From assembly GCA_046734675.1 (NCBI GenBank), contig JBKPRU010000037.1, positions 1-25,736 of the forward strand: a DNA stretch of 25,736 nt, given 5' to 3'. The DNA is from QHWT01 sp046734675. GTDB taxonomy: Bacteria; Acidobacteriota; Vicinamibacteria; Vicinamibacterales; 2-12-FULL-66-21. Both the position numbers and the translations under genes were made by a program. This document shows positions 1-6,720 of the stretch, one piece after another. The notes beneath the pieces are model-generated. The model was not told the DNA's origin. It saw only the letters and a list, made by a program, of their open reading frames with translations, and searched no databases. The first letter of the stretch is position 1; each line of letters starts with the position of its first letter.

Positions 1-1
1 C

Positions 2-1090
2 CCGAACTTCGGCCGCCTCCTCGACAGCGGCGCATCGCTGGACCTTGCGACGATCCGTCCCACGCAGCCCGATCCGGTGTGGGCGGCGGTCGCCACCGGC
101 ATGTACCCGCCGAAGAACGGCGTCCGCTCGGCCGCCACGTACTTCGCGGCCGGCGATGATCGCGGGATCGATCTGCTGCCCGACCGCTGTTTCTCGCACG
201 TGCTCGTGCAGCTCGGGGTCGTGCGCGATCGCCCCAAGACGTCGGCGGCGTGGCGGGCGCGACCGGTGTGGGCGATCCTCGGCGACTACGGGATCCCGGC
301 GGGCGTGGTGCGCTGGCCGCTGACCTATCCCGCACAGCCGACGCGCGGCTTCCTGGTCAGCGATCGCTTCCACCAGCTGCTGGGATCGATGCTCGAGATC
401 GACGGGCGTGCGGCGTATCCGCCGGACCTCGAGCCGGTCGCGCGCGACGCGTTCGCCGACTCCGACGGGGCCGCCGCGGTCCTGCCGGCGGGCATTCCGG
501 TCGTGACGCCGCCTGCGCCCGACACCTCGTCGGCGAAATGGGATCAGTTCTACAGCCGCGCAATGCGCGACCTCGCCGTCGAACGGCCCGTGCGCTTCAG
601 CGCCCTGCGCTACCAGGGGCTCGACACCATCGGCCATTACTTCCTGCGCTACGCGCAGCCGCGCTCGTTCGGCGGCGTCCCCGAGGCGGACCGCCTGCGT
701 CTCGGCCCGGCGCTCGATCGCTACTACGGCTATATCGACGGTGAGATCGGCGCGGCGCTCGATCGTCTTGCGCCGGGCGACCTGCTGCTCGTCGTGTCGG
801 GGTTCGGCATGCAGCCGGTCGATCCAGTGAAGCACGCGATCGGGCGGCTGCTGCGCGAGCCGGACCGGAGCGGCACGCACGATCGCGCCCCGGATGGGTT
901 CATGCTGGCGTTCGGCAGCACGGTCACGCCCGGCCGGCACACCCGCGGATCGATCGTCGACGTCACGCCGACGATTCTGTATTTCCTCGGCCTGCCGATC
1001 GGCCGCGACATGGACGGTTACGCGCGCGCGGACCTGTTCACGTTCAGTCCGGAGCGGCCCATCACCTTCATTCCTTCGCACGGAAGGTGA
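2..1090 (+). CDS. Alkaline phosphatase family protein (type I phosphodiesterase-like), 5' partial
   Basis: The reading frame is open from the first bases of the window, so the start lies upstream; the first internal start (GTG at 77) cuts through conserved sequence and is not the true start. The translated segment begins PNFGRLLDSGA and continues RPTQPDPVWAAVATGMYPPKNGVRS, the fold core of the alkaline phosphatase/nucleotide pyrophosphatase superfamily, in which the Thr of PTQP is the likely nucleophile (inference). GLDTIGHYF supplies a conserved Asp and His. The usual SDHG metal motif is replaced by SGFGM near the window-frame centre-right, followed by SGTHDRAPDGFMLAFG and a C-terminal HTRGSIVDVTPTILYFLGLP block typical of secreted or periplasmic phosphodiesterase-like members. 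Substrate cannot be predicted. No operon partner follows; a repeat array starts right after the TGA stop. Confidence 0.85.
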   Translation, partial: PNFGRLLDSGASLDLATIRPTQPDPVWAAVATGMYPPKNGVRSAATYFAAGDDRGIDLLPDRCFSHVLVQLGVVRDRPKTSAAWRARPVWAILGDYGIPAGVVRWPLTYPAQPTRGFLVSDRFHQLLGSMLEIDGRAAYPPDLEPVARDAFADSDGAAAVLPAGIPVVTPPAPDTSSAKWDQFYSRAMRDLAVERPVRFSALRYQGLDTIGHYFLRYAQPRSFGGVPEADRLRLGPALDRYYGYIDGEIGAALDRLAPGDLLLVVSGFGMQPVDPVKHAIGRLLREPDRSGTHDRAPDGFMLAFGSTVTPGRHTRGSIVDVTPTILYFLGLPIGRDMDGYARADLFTFSPERPITFIPSHGR

Positions 1091-1232
1091 ATCCCTAATC
1101 CCTCATCGCTGATCCGGAATCCCTCATCCCGGATCCTGAATCTCAATCCCTAATCCCAATCCCTAATCCCAATCCCTAATCCCAATCCCTAATCCCAATC
1201 CTGTATCCGAGTCCCGAATCCAGCATCCAATC
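1091..1232. repeat. Heptad repeat array A1 (ATCCCTA-type word, C-rich strand)
   Basis: Starts immediately after the stop of the phosphatase gene. The array is made of 7-nt units of the form ATCNNNN (ATCCCTA, ATCCCTC, ATCGCTG, ATCCGGA and so on). Inside it, 1144-1195 holds four exact copies of a 13-bp unit, CAATCCCTAATCC, plus a partial fifth to 1201; this is one 7-mer plus one 6-mer. The same word, on the other strand, forms the array at 1694-1816 beyond the next gene. Confidence 0.85.
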
Positions 1233-1279
1233 CTCGTCGCCGAAACCACCCGGGCATCAAACCTGCTGAGCGCGACTGT

Positions 1280-1693
1280 ATGGCAAAGCGACTCGAGGAA
1301 CTCCCCATATATTCGACGGCCCAGGAGCTGTGGCGTGCGGTTTCTGCCATTTTGAAGAATCCTCGACTAGTCAGAAATGAACGCCTCTGGAAGCAAATCG
1401 ACGAGGCAAATGACTCCGTCGTCGCCAATATGCAGGAAGGCTTCGAGCAGGCAAGCGACGATGGGTTTGCGAATTATCTGTACACGTCGAAGGGTTCTCT
1501 GAAGGAAGTCATCGCCCGCGTCCGCCAGGCGCACCTGAAGGGATTCGTCACCGACTCGGATCTCGAGCGCTGCGAGAAGATCGCCTCAGAGCTCGGTCCG
1601 ATGCTCGGCGGATTCATCCGCTACTTGCGGCGGTCCGGCTTCAAGGACCGCGGACGCTTCAAGCTGGATCAGGAAATCAAGTCACGCAAATGA
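1280..1693 (+). CDS. Four-helix bundle protein (TIGR02436 / S23-like family)
   Basis: A 137-residue protein with the family signature NDSVVANMQEGFEQ (residues 44-57) followed by YLYTSKGSLKEV (66-77), and predicted all-helical throughout. Relatives are encoded in intervening sequences of 23S rRNA genes, as stand-alone chromosomal genes, and as the Avd accessory protein of diversity-generating retroelements; these are small basic proteins thought to bind nucleic acid. No reverse transcriptase or rRNA is nearby. The gene is visibly lower in GC (about 50-55% in its first 100 bases or so, against 65-70% in neighbouring genes) and has no clear Shine-Dalgarno sequence before the ATG. It sits alone between two arrays of the same heptad word in opposite orientations, which suggests a transferred or mobile cassette (inference). 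Confidence 0.85.
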   Translation: MAKRLEELPIYSTAQELWRAVSAILKNPRLVRNERLWKQIDEANDSVVANMQEGFEQASDDGFANYLYTSKGSLKEVIARVRQAHLKGFVTDSDLERCEKIASELGPMLGGFIRYLRRSGFKDRGRFKLDQEIKSRK

Positions 1694-1816
1694 CGACTCG
1701 GATCAGCGATTCGGATTCACGATCGGGGATTCGGATTCCGGATTAGGGATAGCGATGCCCGATCGAGGATTAGCGATCCTGGATCAGGGATGAGTGATTC
1801 GGGATACGATGCCCGG
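1694..1816. repeat. Heptad repeat array A2 (GGATTAG-type word, G-rich strand)
   Basis: Begins right after the four-helix-bundle stop codon. Units of the form GATNNNN, mostly 7 nt with a few 6-nt ones (GATTAGG, GATCCTG, GATCAGG, GATGAGT, GATTCGG), run up to the next gene. This is the reverse-complement word of the array at 1091-1232, so the two arrays form inverted arms around the gene at 1280-1693. An in-frame ATG at 1790 lies within the array and is probably not a real start. Confidence 0.85.
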
Positions 1817-3130
1817 ATGCTCCTAGCCGCGTCCCTGCTCGCCGCGTTGTCGCTCTCATCACACGCGGCGGGTCCGCTTCCTGTGGACCAGACGTTCCGT
1901 GCGTCGGCCGCGGGGGAAGGCGTTGCGGTGATTCATGCGTCGTGCACGCCGTGCGACTGGGGCGTGGAAGGGCGTGAAGCGGCGGCGGCGCGCGTGCTGA
2001 TCGACGGCAAGTATTCGCAGCACGTGCTGCTCGCGCGCGGCGCGGAGGATGCGGACTATCACATCAGTCTGGGCCGCATCGAAGCCGGCGAGCATCGCAT
2101 CCGCATCGAAGCGGATCCCGCGCTCTCCGCGAAACAGGCAGGGGAAGCGAACGTCTCGCGCGTCGACATCGTCGTCATCACGCCCGCGGGAGACGACTAT
2201 GTCGCGCAGTCGATGGCGCCGGTCCTCTACGCGCGGCCGAACACCGTCGGCAGGTTCACCGATCTGCCGGTGTTCGTCTGGTACGAGATCGTGCCGGTCC
2301 CGCGCGGCCGGCAGTTCCGCTACTCGGTGATCTTCACGAACGAGGATGGCGGCACCGCGACGGATCGTCTCATGGCGACCTGGGGACGCACCACCGACAT
2401 CGAGTTCGTGTACGGCGTCACGCTCGATCGCGCGGGGAAGATTGTCGCGGAAGAATTTCAGGGGCCGCGCCACGAAGTGCCGGCGTTCCGCGGCCGCCAC
2501 GAAAACGCGCATCCGTTGCTGTGGGTGTCGACCGACAACAACATGGTCAGCGAGTCGGGGCCGAGCGAGATCCGCTACGCTCCCGCGCCGCAGAAGTTCG
2601 ATCTCACCGACGTCTCCCGCGAGGTCGTGATGGACACGCATCCGTGGACCTACACGCTCGCGGCAAAGGAGATGGTGCGCGAACACAAGATCGTCGAGGA
2701 CGCGAAGCCCGGATCGGGGAAGATTCCGGATCTCACACGCTACGCCTACGTCGAGGCGTGCACGGAGCTCCAGAACGCCGCGGTCACGTTCGCCGTGCAT
2801 GCCACGGACGGCTCGGGCACGGCGCAGTGGTTCGACGCCGATCGCGGCATGCCCGAGTTCCGCATCGTTCGCAGCGGCTGTTTCCGCGGCGCGGTGCCGC
2901 TGCCCGCGGGCGCGGGGCAGCCGGATGCGGTGCGCTTCAGGGCGTATGCGCTGCCGCCGCCGCGCGAAGGGGAGCCGCCGCGGAAGGAAACGCCGACGGT
3001 GACGCTGACGCGGGTGAACAAGGTGTTCAGCGTCGGCGACAACTATCAGCCGCGTCCGTCGACATTCACGTGGACGGGATCGGCGCCGCTTGCGATTGGC
3101 GGTGAGTGGTATGAACTGAGACTTCGATGA
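1817..3130 (+). CDS. Secreted protein of unknown function
   Basis: A 437-residue protein from the ATG at 1817; the frame is open from an ATG at 1790, but that start lies in repeat sequence and would put nine residues before the signal peptide. The N-terminus MLLAASLLAALSLSSHAAG is a good signal peptide with cleavage expected after SHA. Residues about 25-120 are rich in alternating beta strands and include CTPCDWG and a segment ending EAGEHRIRIEAD, reminiscent of a carbohydrate-binding-type beta sandwich (weak resemblance). The rest contains YARPNTVGRFTDLPVFVWYE and WVSTDNNMVSE and ends in WTGSAPLAIGGEWYELRLR. I do not recognise the family and assign no enzyme activity. It stands alone, ahead of the pyr operon. 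Confidence 0.75.
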   Translation: MLLAASLLAALSLSSHAAGPLPVDQTFRASAAGEGVAVIHASCTPCDWGVEGREAAAARVLIDGKYSQHVLLARGAEDADYHISLGRIEAGEHRIRIEADPALSAKQAGEANVSRVDIVVITPAGDDYVAQSMAPVLYARPNTVGRFTDLPVFVWYEIVPVPRGRQFRYSVIFTNEDGGTATDRLMATWGRTTDIEFVYGVTLDRAGKIVAEEFQGPRHEVPAFRGRHENAHPLLWVSTDNNMVSESGPSEIRYAPAPQKFDLTDVSREVVMDTHPWTYTLAAKEMVREHKIVEDAKPGSGKIPDLTRYAYVEACTELQNAAVTFAVHATDGSGTAQWFDADRGMPEFRIVRSGCFRGAVPLPAGAGQPDAVRFRAYALPPPREGEPPRKETPTVTLTRVNKVFSVGDNYQPRPSTFTWTGSAPLAIGGEWYELRLR

Positions 3131-3139
3131 GGATGACGG

Positions 3140-3239
3140 TTGTCGGCTGTCGGTTGTCGGTTGGTGGATGACACACGAACAGACGATCGAAGTCAGCGTG
3201 ACGCCATCGGGCCGTCCTCCGTCCTCCGACAACCTCTCC
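3140..3239. repeat. Heptad repeat array C with inverted arms (TTGTCGG / CCGACAA)
   Basis: Left arm 3140-3167 reads TTGTCGG, CTGTCGG, TTGTCGG, TTGGTGG in exact 7-nt steps. Right arm 3212-3239 reads CCGTCCT, CCGTCCT, CCGACAA, CCTCTCC, again exact 7-nt steps; CCGACAA is the exact reverse complement of the left unit. The 44 bases between hold no evident gene. The right arm ends just before the -10 box of the pyr operon. Confidence 0.8.
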
Positions 3240-3240
3240 A

Positions 3241-3249
3241 TGCTATGAT
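3241..3249 (+). promoter_or_regulatory. Candidate extended -10 promoter of the pyr operon
   Basis: TGCTATGAT matches an extended -10 element (TGn then TATGAT, five of six matching TATAAT). No good -35 is present; the place where it would sit (about 3221-3226) is inside the heptad array. Transcription from here would start near 3256 and give a leader of roughly 40 nt containing the hairpin at 3266-3285. Confidence 0.45.
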
Positions 3250-3265
3250 CCACCGACTCTTTAAC

Positions 3266-3285
3266 TGCGCCCCTGCGAGGACGCG
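3266..3285 (+). promoter_or_regulatory. Candidate PyrR-binding RNA hairpin in the pyrR leader
   Basis: CCTGCGAGG at 3272-3280 matches the core CCNGNGAGG of the PyrR-binding loop consensus known from Bacillus pyr attenuators. It can fold with CC/GG as the upper stem, UGCGA as the loop, and UGCG (3266-3269) pairing with CGCG (3282-3285) below an internal loop. The hairpin ends 2-3 nt before the GAGG ribosome binding site at 3288-3291 of pyrR. No terminator is visible between it and the start codon, so control would act on translation, as proposed for mycobacterial PyrR (inference). Confidence 0.5.
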
Positions 3286-3297
3286 AAGAGGTGCCTC

Positions 3298-3840
3298 ATG
3301 CCGCAAGTCATGGACGCGGACCGGATGGGCCGCGCCCTCACACGCATCGCTCACGAAATCCTCGAACGCAACCGCGGCACCAGCGAGCTCGCGCTCGTCG
3401 GCATCCGCACCCGCGGCGTGCCGCTCGCGCGCCGCATCGCGCACAGCCTGCGCGACATCAACCACGAAGAGGTGCCGACCGGCGCCCTCGACATCACGCT
3501 CTATCGCGACGACCTCATGCGGCAGCCGGTGGGCCCGCAGCCGGTCGTCCGCCGCACCGAGATCCCGTTCTCGATTGACGACAAGCGCATCCTGCTCGTC
3601 GACGATGTGCTCTACACGGGACGGACGATTCGCGCCGCGCTCGACGCGCTGATTGATTTCGGCCGGCCCCGCGCAATCCAGCTCATCGTCCTCGTCGACC
3701 GCGGACACCGCGAGCTGCCGATCAAGGCGGACTACGTCGGCAAGAACTTTCCGACCGCGCGTCAGCAGAGCGTGCAGGTGCGGCTGCAGGAAATCGACGG
3801 GGCCGACGAGGTCCTCATCAACGACGCGGAGCGTGAGTAA
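3298..3840 (+). CDS. pyrR: Bifunctional pyr operon RNA-binding regulator / uracil phosphoribosyltransferase PyrR
   Basis: A 180-residue type I phosphoribosyltransferase. The PRPP loop ILLVDDVLYTGRT (residues 98-110) and the N-terminal LALVGIRTRGVPLARRIA segment are characteristic of PyrR; the C-terminal VGKNFPTARQQSVQV region is likewise PyrR-type. Family members bind UMP and then pyr leader RNA, and most also convert uracil and PRPP to UMP. Length matches the family (about 175-185 residues). The ATG at 3298 is preceded by GAGG at 3288-3291. It is first in an operon with pyrB, whose ATG follows the TAA stop with no gap. A motif like its known RNA target lies in its own leader, which points to autoregulation of the operon. 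Confidence 0.95.
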   Translation: MPQVMDADRMGRALTRIAHEILERNRGTSELALVGIRTRGVPLARRIAHSLRDINHEEVPTGALDITLYRDDLMRQPVGPQPVVRRTEIPFSIDDKRILLVDDVLYTGRTIRAALDALIDFGRPRAIQLIVLVDRGHRELPIKADYVGKNFPTARQQSVQVRLQEIDGADEVLINDAERE

Positions 3841-4770
3841 ATGCTGCGCTCACGCCATCTCCTCGGCATCGCCGATCTGAACGCTGACGAGATCCAGCAG
3901 GTGCTGGAGACCGCGGACGCGATGAAGGAAATCGCCGCGCGTCCGATCAAGAAAGTCCCGACGCTGCGCGGCCGCACCGTCGTCAATCTCTTCTTCGAGC
4001 CGAGCACCCGCACCCGGACCTCGTTCGAGGTTGCGGAAAAGCGCCTGAGCGCCGACACGCTCAGCATCGCGGTTGCGACCTCGAGCGTGACGAAAGGGGA
4101 GACGCTCCTCGACACCGTGCGCAATCTCGAAGCGATGGCCCCCGACATGATCGTGATGCGCCACGCCTCGTCGGGGGCGCCGCATCTGCTGGCGCGTCTG
4201 TGCCGCTCGGTGATCATCAACGCCGGCGACGGCATGCACGAGCATCCTACCCAGGCGCTGCTCGATGCCTTCACCATCCGCGAACACAAGAAGCGCCTCG
4301 ACGGCTTGAAGGTGTCGATCGTCGGCGATCTGCTGCACAGCCGCGTGCTGCGCTCCAACATCCAGCTGCTGAAAAAAATGGGCGCCGACGTCTGGGCGTG
4401 CGGCCCCGCGACGCTGATGCCGGCCGACCTGGCGCGCTTTGGCGTGACGCCGACCACGTCGATCGACGAAGCGGTCGATGAAGCGGACGTCGTGATGATG
4501 CTGCGCATCCAGCACGAGCGCATGCACGGCCACTTCATCCCGTCGACGCGCGAATACTTCACGCTCTTCGGCCTGACGCCCGAGCGCCTGCGCCGTGCCA
4601 AAGACGACGTGATCATCATGCATCCCGGACCGATGAACCGCGGCGTCGAGATCGACTCCGACGTGGCGGACGGGCCCTACTCGGTGATCCTCGAGCAGGT
4701 CACCAACGGGGTTGCGGTGCGGATGGCGGTGCTCTACCTGCTCGCCGGCCAGGAGGGGGGCACGGACTGA
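3841..4770 (+). CDS. pyrB: Aspartate carbamoyltransferase, catalytic chain
   Basis: A 309-residue cytoplasmic enzyme joining carbamoyl phosphate and L-aspartate to give carbamoyl aspartate, the first committed step of pyrimidine synthesis. The carbamoyl-phosphate motif FFEPSTRTRTSFE is at residues 51-63 and the second conserved loop HPTQALLD at 135-142; the C-terminal HPGPMNRGVEI segment is also diagnostic. Length is that of the ordinary catalytic chain. No pyrI regulatory chain is present. The start abuts the pyrR stop, and its TGA shares one base with the ATG of pyrC, so translation is probably coupled along pyrR-pyrB-pyrC. Confidence 0.97.
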   Translation: MLRSRHLLGIADLNADEIQQVLETADAMKEIAARPIKKVPTLRGRTVVNLFFEPSTRTRTSFEVAEKRLSADTLSIAVATSSVTKGETLLDTVRNLEAMAPDMIVMRHASSGAPHLLARLCRSVIINAGDGMHEHPTQALLDAFTIREHKKRLDGLKVSIVGDLLHSRVLRSNIQLLKKMGADVWACGPATLMPADLARFGVTPTTSIDEAVDEADVVMMLRIQHERMHGHFIPSTREYFTLFGLTPERLRRAKDDVIIMHPGPMNRGVEIDSDVADGPYSVILEQVTNGVAVRMAVLYLLAGQEGGTD

Positions 4771-6104
4771 TGAACGCACCACGGATGAACCCGGATGGGC
4801 ACGGTCCGACACCGAAGCTGCTGATCAAGGGAGGACGGGTCGTCGATCCCGCAAACGGGCGCGACGGTGCGATGGACGTGCTCATCGAGAACGGCGCGAT
4901 CGCGCGCGTCGGACGCGATCTCCCTGCCGACCACGCCGAGGTGTTCGAGGTCACGCGCGACTGGATCGTCACGCCCGGCCTCATCGACATCCACGTCCAT
5001 CTGCGCGAGCCGGGGCAGGAGCACAAGGAAACGATTGCGACCGGCACCGCGTCGGCGGTCGCGGGAGGATTCACCGCGGTCGCGTGCATGCCCAACACCG
5101 ATCCGGTGAACGATCACCCTGGCATCACGGAGCTGATGCTGCGGCGGGCCGCGGCAGCCAGGCTCGCGCGCGTCTACCCGATCGGCGCGGTCTCGCTTGG
5201 TTCTCGCGGCGAGCAGCTCGCGGAGCTTGGCGCCCAGAAGGCCGCCGGGTGCGTCGCCTTTACGGATGACGGACACCCGGTCGCCAGCGCGCTGCTGATG
5301 CGGCGGGCGCTCGAGTACGCCGGCATGCTGGGCGTGCCGATCATCGACCACTGCGAAGAACCCTCGCTGAAGGGAGACGGCGTCGCCCACGAGGGTTACC
5401 GCGCGGCGACGATGGGGCTGCGTGGCATTCCCGGCGTCGCGGAATCCATCATGGTCGAGCGCGACATCGCGCTGGCCGAGCTCACCGGCGGTGCCTTTCA
5501 CGTCGCCCACATGAGCGCGCGACAGTCGCTCCGCGCCGTGCGCGACGCGAAGATGCGCGGCGGCGCCCGCGTCACCTGCGAGGTCGCGCCGCACCACTTC
5601 GTGCTCACCGACGAATCGCTGGAGAAGCCGATTCGCTACGACACGAACGTCAAGATGAACCCGCCGCTCCGCGAGGAGGCCGACCGCGACGCGATGCTCG
5701 AGGGCATCGCCGACGGCACCGTCGACGTGATTGCCACCGATCACGCGCCGCATCATCTCGACGAGAAGCTCGTCGAGTTCGACCGCGCCCCCTTCGGCAT
5801 CGTCGGGCTGGAAACCGCGGTGCCGCTGGTGTTCGATCGCCTCGTGCACGCGGGGCGGATTACGGTGACGCGGATGATCGAGCTGCTGTCGGTGAATCCC
5901 GCGCGCGTGCTGAACCTGCCCGGCGGTTCCCTGAAAGAAGGCGCGCCGGCCGACGTGACGGTGCTCGCGCCGGACGCGAAGGTGACGATCCGTGCCGCTG
6001 CGCTGCGCTCGAAATCGAAGAACACGCCGTTCGATGGCTGGACCTTCCGCGGCGGGGTAGCGGCGACGATTGTCGGTGGAAGAGTGGTGTACCGGAATGA
6101 GTAG
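4770..6104 (+). CDS. pyrC: Dihydroorotase (class I)
   Basis: A 444-residue amidohydrolase-fold enzyme that closes carbamoyl aspartate to dihydroorotate. The metal-binding DIHVHLREPG is at residues 73-82 and the conserved DHAPHH at 324-329. NTDPV after CMP, HVAHMSA and the C-terminal metal-dependent hydrolase ending (GGRVVY) agree with a full-length class I enzyme. A strong ribosome binding site, AGGAGGG near 4751-4757, lies inside the end of pyrB, and the ATG overlaps the pyrB TGA by one base. The 3' end overlaps the following phosphoribosyltransferase gene by 8 nt. Confidence 0.96.
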   Translation: MNAPRMNPDGHGPTPKLLIKGGRVVDPANGRDGAMDVLIENGAIARVGRDLPADHAEVFEVTRDWIVTPGLIDIHVHLREPGQEHKETIATGTASAVAGGFTAVACMPNTDPVNDHPGITELMLRRAAAARLARVYPIGAVSLGSRGEQLAELGAQKAAGCVAFTDDGHPVASALLMRRALEYAGMLGVPIIDHCEEPSLKGDGVAHEGYRAATMGLRGIPGVAESIMVERDIALAELTGGAFHVAHMSARQSLRAVRDAKMRGGARVTCEVAPHHFVLTDESLEKPIRYDTNVKMNPPLREEADRDAMLEGIADGTVDVIATDHAPHHLDEKLVEFDRAPFGIVGLETAVPLVFDRLVHAGRITVTRMIELLSVNPARVLNLPGGSLKEGAPADVTVLAPDAKVTIRAAALRSKSKNTPFDGWTFRGGVAATIVGGRVVYRNE

Positions 6105-6717
6105 AGTGGACGATTTGCGCCGCCAGGCGCTCAGGCAACTGCAGGACTTCGAGGTGCTCATGCTGCACGGGCACTTCGATTACGGCAACGGTTATCACGG
6201 GCGCGTGTATCTCAACCCGCACCAGTTGTTCCGTCAGCCCTCGACGATCTGGCGGCTCGCGCAGGACCTGCTCGAGATCCTTCCCGGCGATCTGCTCGAG
6301 AAGACCGAAGTGGTTGCCGGGCCGGTGATGGGCGGGGCGCTGCTCGCGCACACGCTGGCGGGCCTGCTCGACGGCCGCCGCGCGCTCACCCATCCGCCCT
6401 GCAGCTTCGCGCCGTTCAGCAGCCGCGGCAACCACGACTTCTTCCTCCGCGACTTCTACGCGCGCCAGATGGCGGACAAGCGCGTGCTGCTCGCCGACGA
6501 TGTGCGGAACACCGGAAAGACGTTCGAGAAGTGCGCGTCGCTCGTGCGGCAGGCGGGGGGCACGGTGATCGGCACCGTCGAGATCTGCGATCGCCTCGAA
6601 GCCATGACGGACTCCGGGGTGCCGAACTATGCGCTCGCGGAATACAAGGCGCCGGAGAATTATTCCGTCGCGGAGTGCCCGATGTGCAAGGCAGGGGAGC
6701 CAATCACAAATTTCTGA
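6097..6717 (+). CDS. PyrE-like phosphoribosyltransferase
   Basis: A 206-residue protein from the ATG at 6097; a TTG nine codons earlier is possible but lies deeper inside pyrC. The PRPP loop VLLADDVRNTGKTF (residues 130-143) and the C-terminal CPMCKAGEPI match orotate phosphoribosyltransferase-like proteins; the bona fide pyrE at 16735 ends in a similar CPLCAKGVPV. The usual N-terminal SSGxxS motif of orotate phosphoribosyltransferases is replaced by a GNGYHGRVYLNP segment, so the substrate may be orotate or another base. Its position as last gene of the pyr operon favours a pyrimidine role (inference). The 8-nt overlap with pyrC suggests coupled translation. Confidence 0.8.
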   Translation: MSRVDDLRRQALRQLQDFEVLMLHGHFDYGNGYHGRVYLNPHQLFRQPSTIWRLAQDLLEILPGDLLEKTEVVAGPVMGGALLAHTLAGLLDGRRALTHPPCSFAPFSSRGNHDFFLRDFYARQMADKRVLLADDVRNTGKTFEKCASLVRQAGGTVIGTVEICDRLEAMTDSGVPNYALAEYKAPENYSVAECPMCKAGEPITNF

Positions 6718-6720
6718 CAC

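Noticed and set aside
1144..1201. CRISPR-like or telomere-like array (CCCTAA units)
   Set aside because: The units are only 13 bp with no spacers, and degenerate heptads continue on both sides; the resemblance to telomeric repeats is a feature of the word, not of function.
1859..3253. 464-residue minus-strand open frame
   Set aside because: Antisense to the secreted protein at 1817-3130, with Arg/His-rich composition and no signal or domain.
3266..3297. Classical PyrR attenuator with terminator
   Set aside because: There is no second hairpin with a T-run before the pyrR start; only the binding-loop-like hairpin is present.
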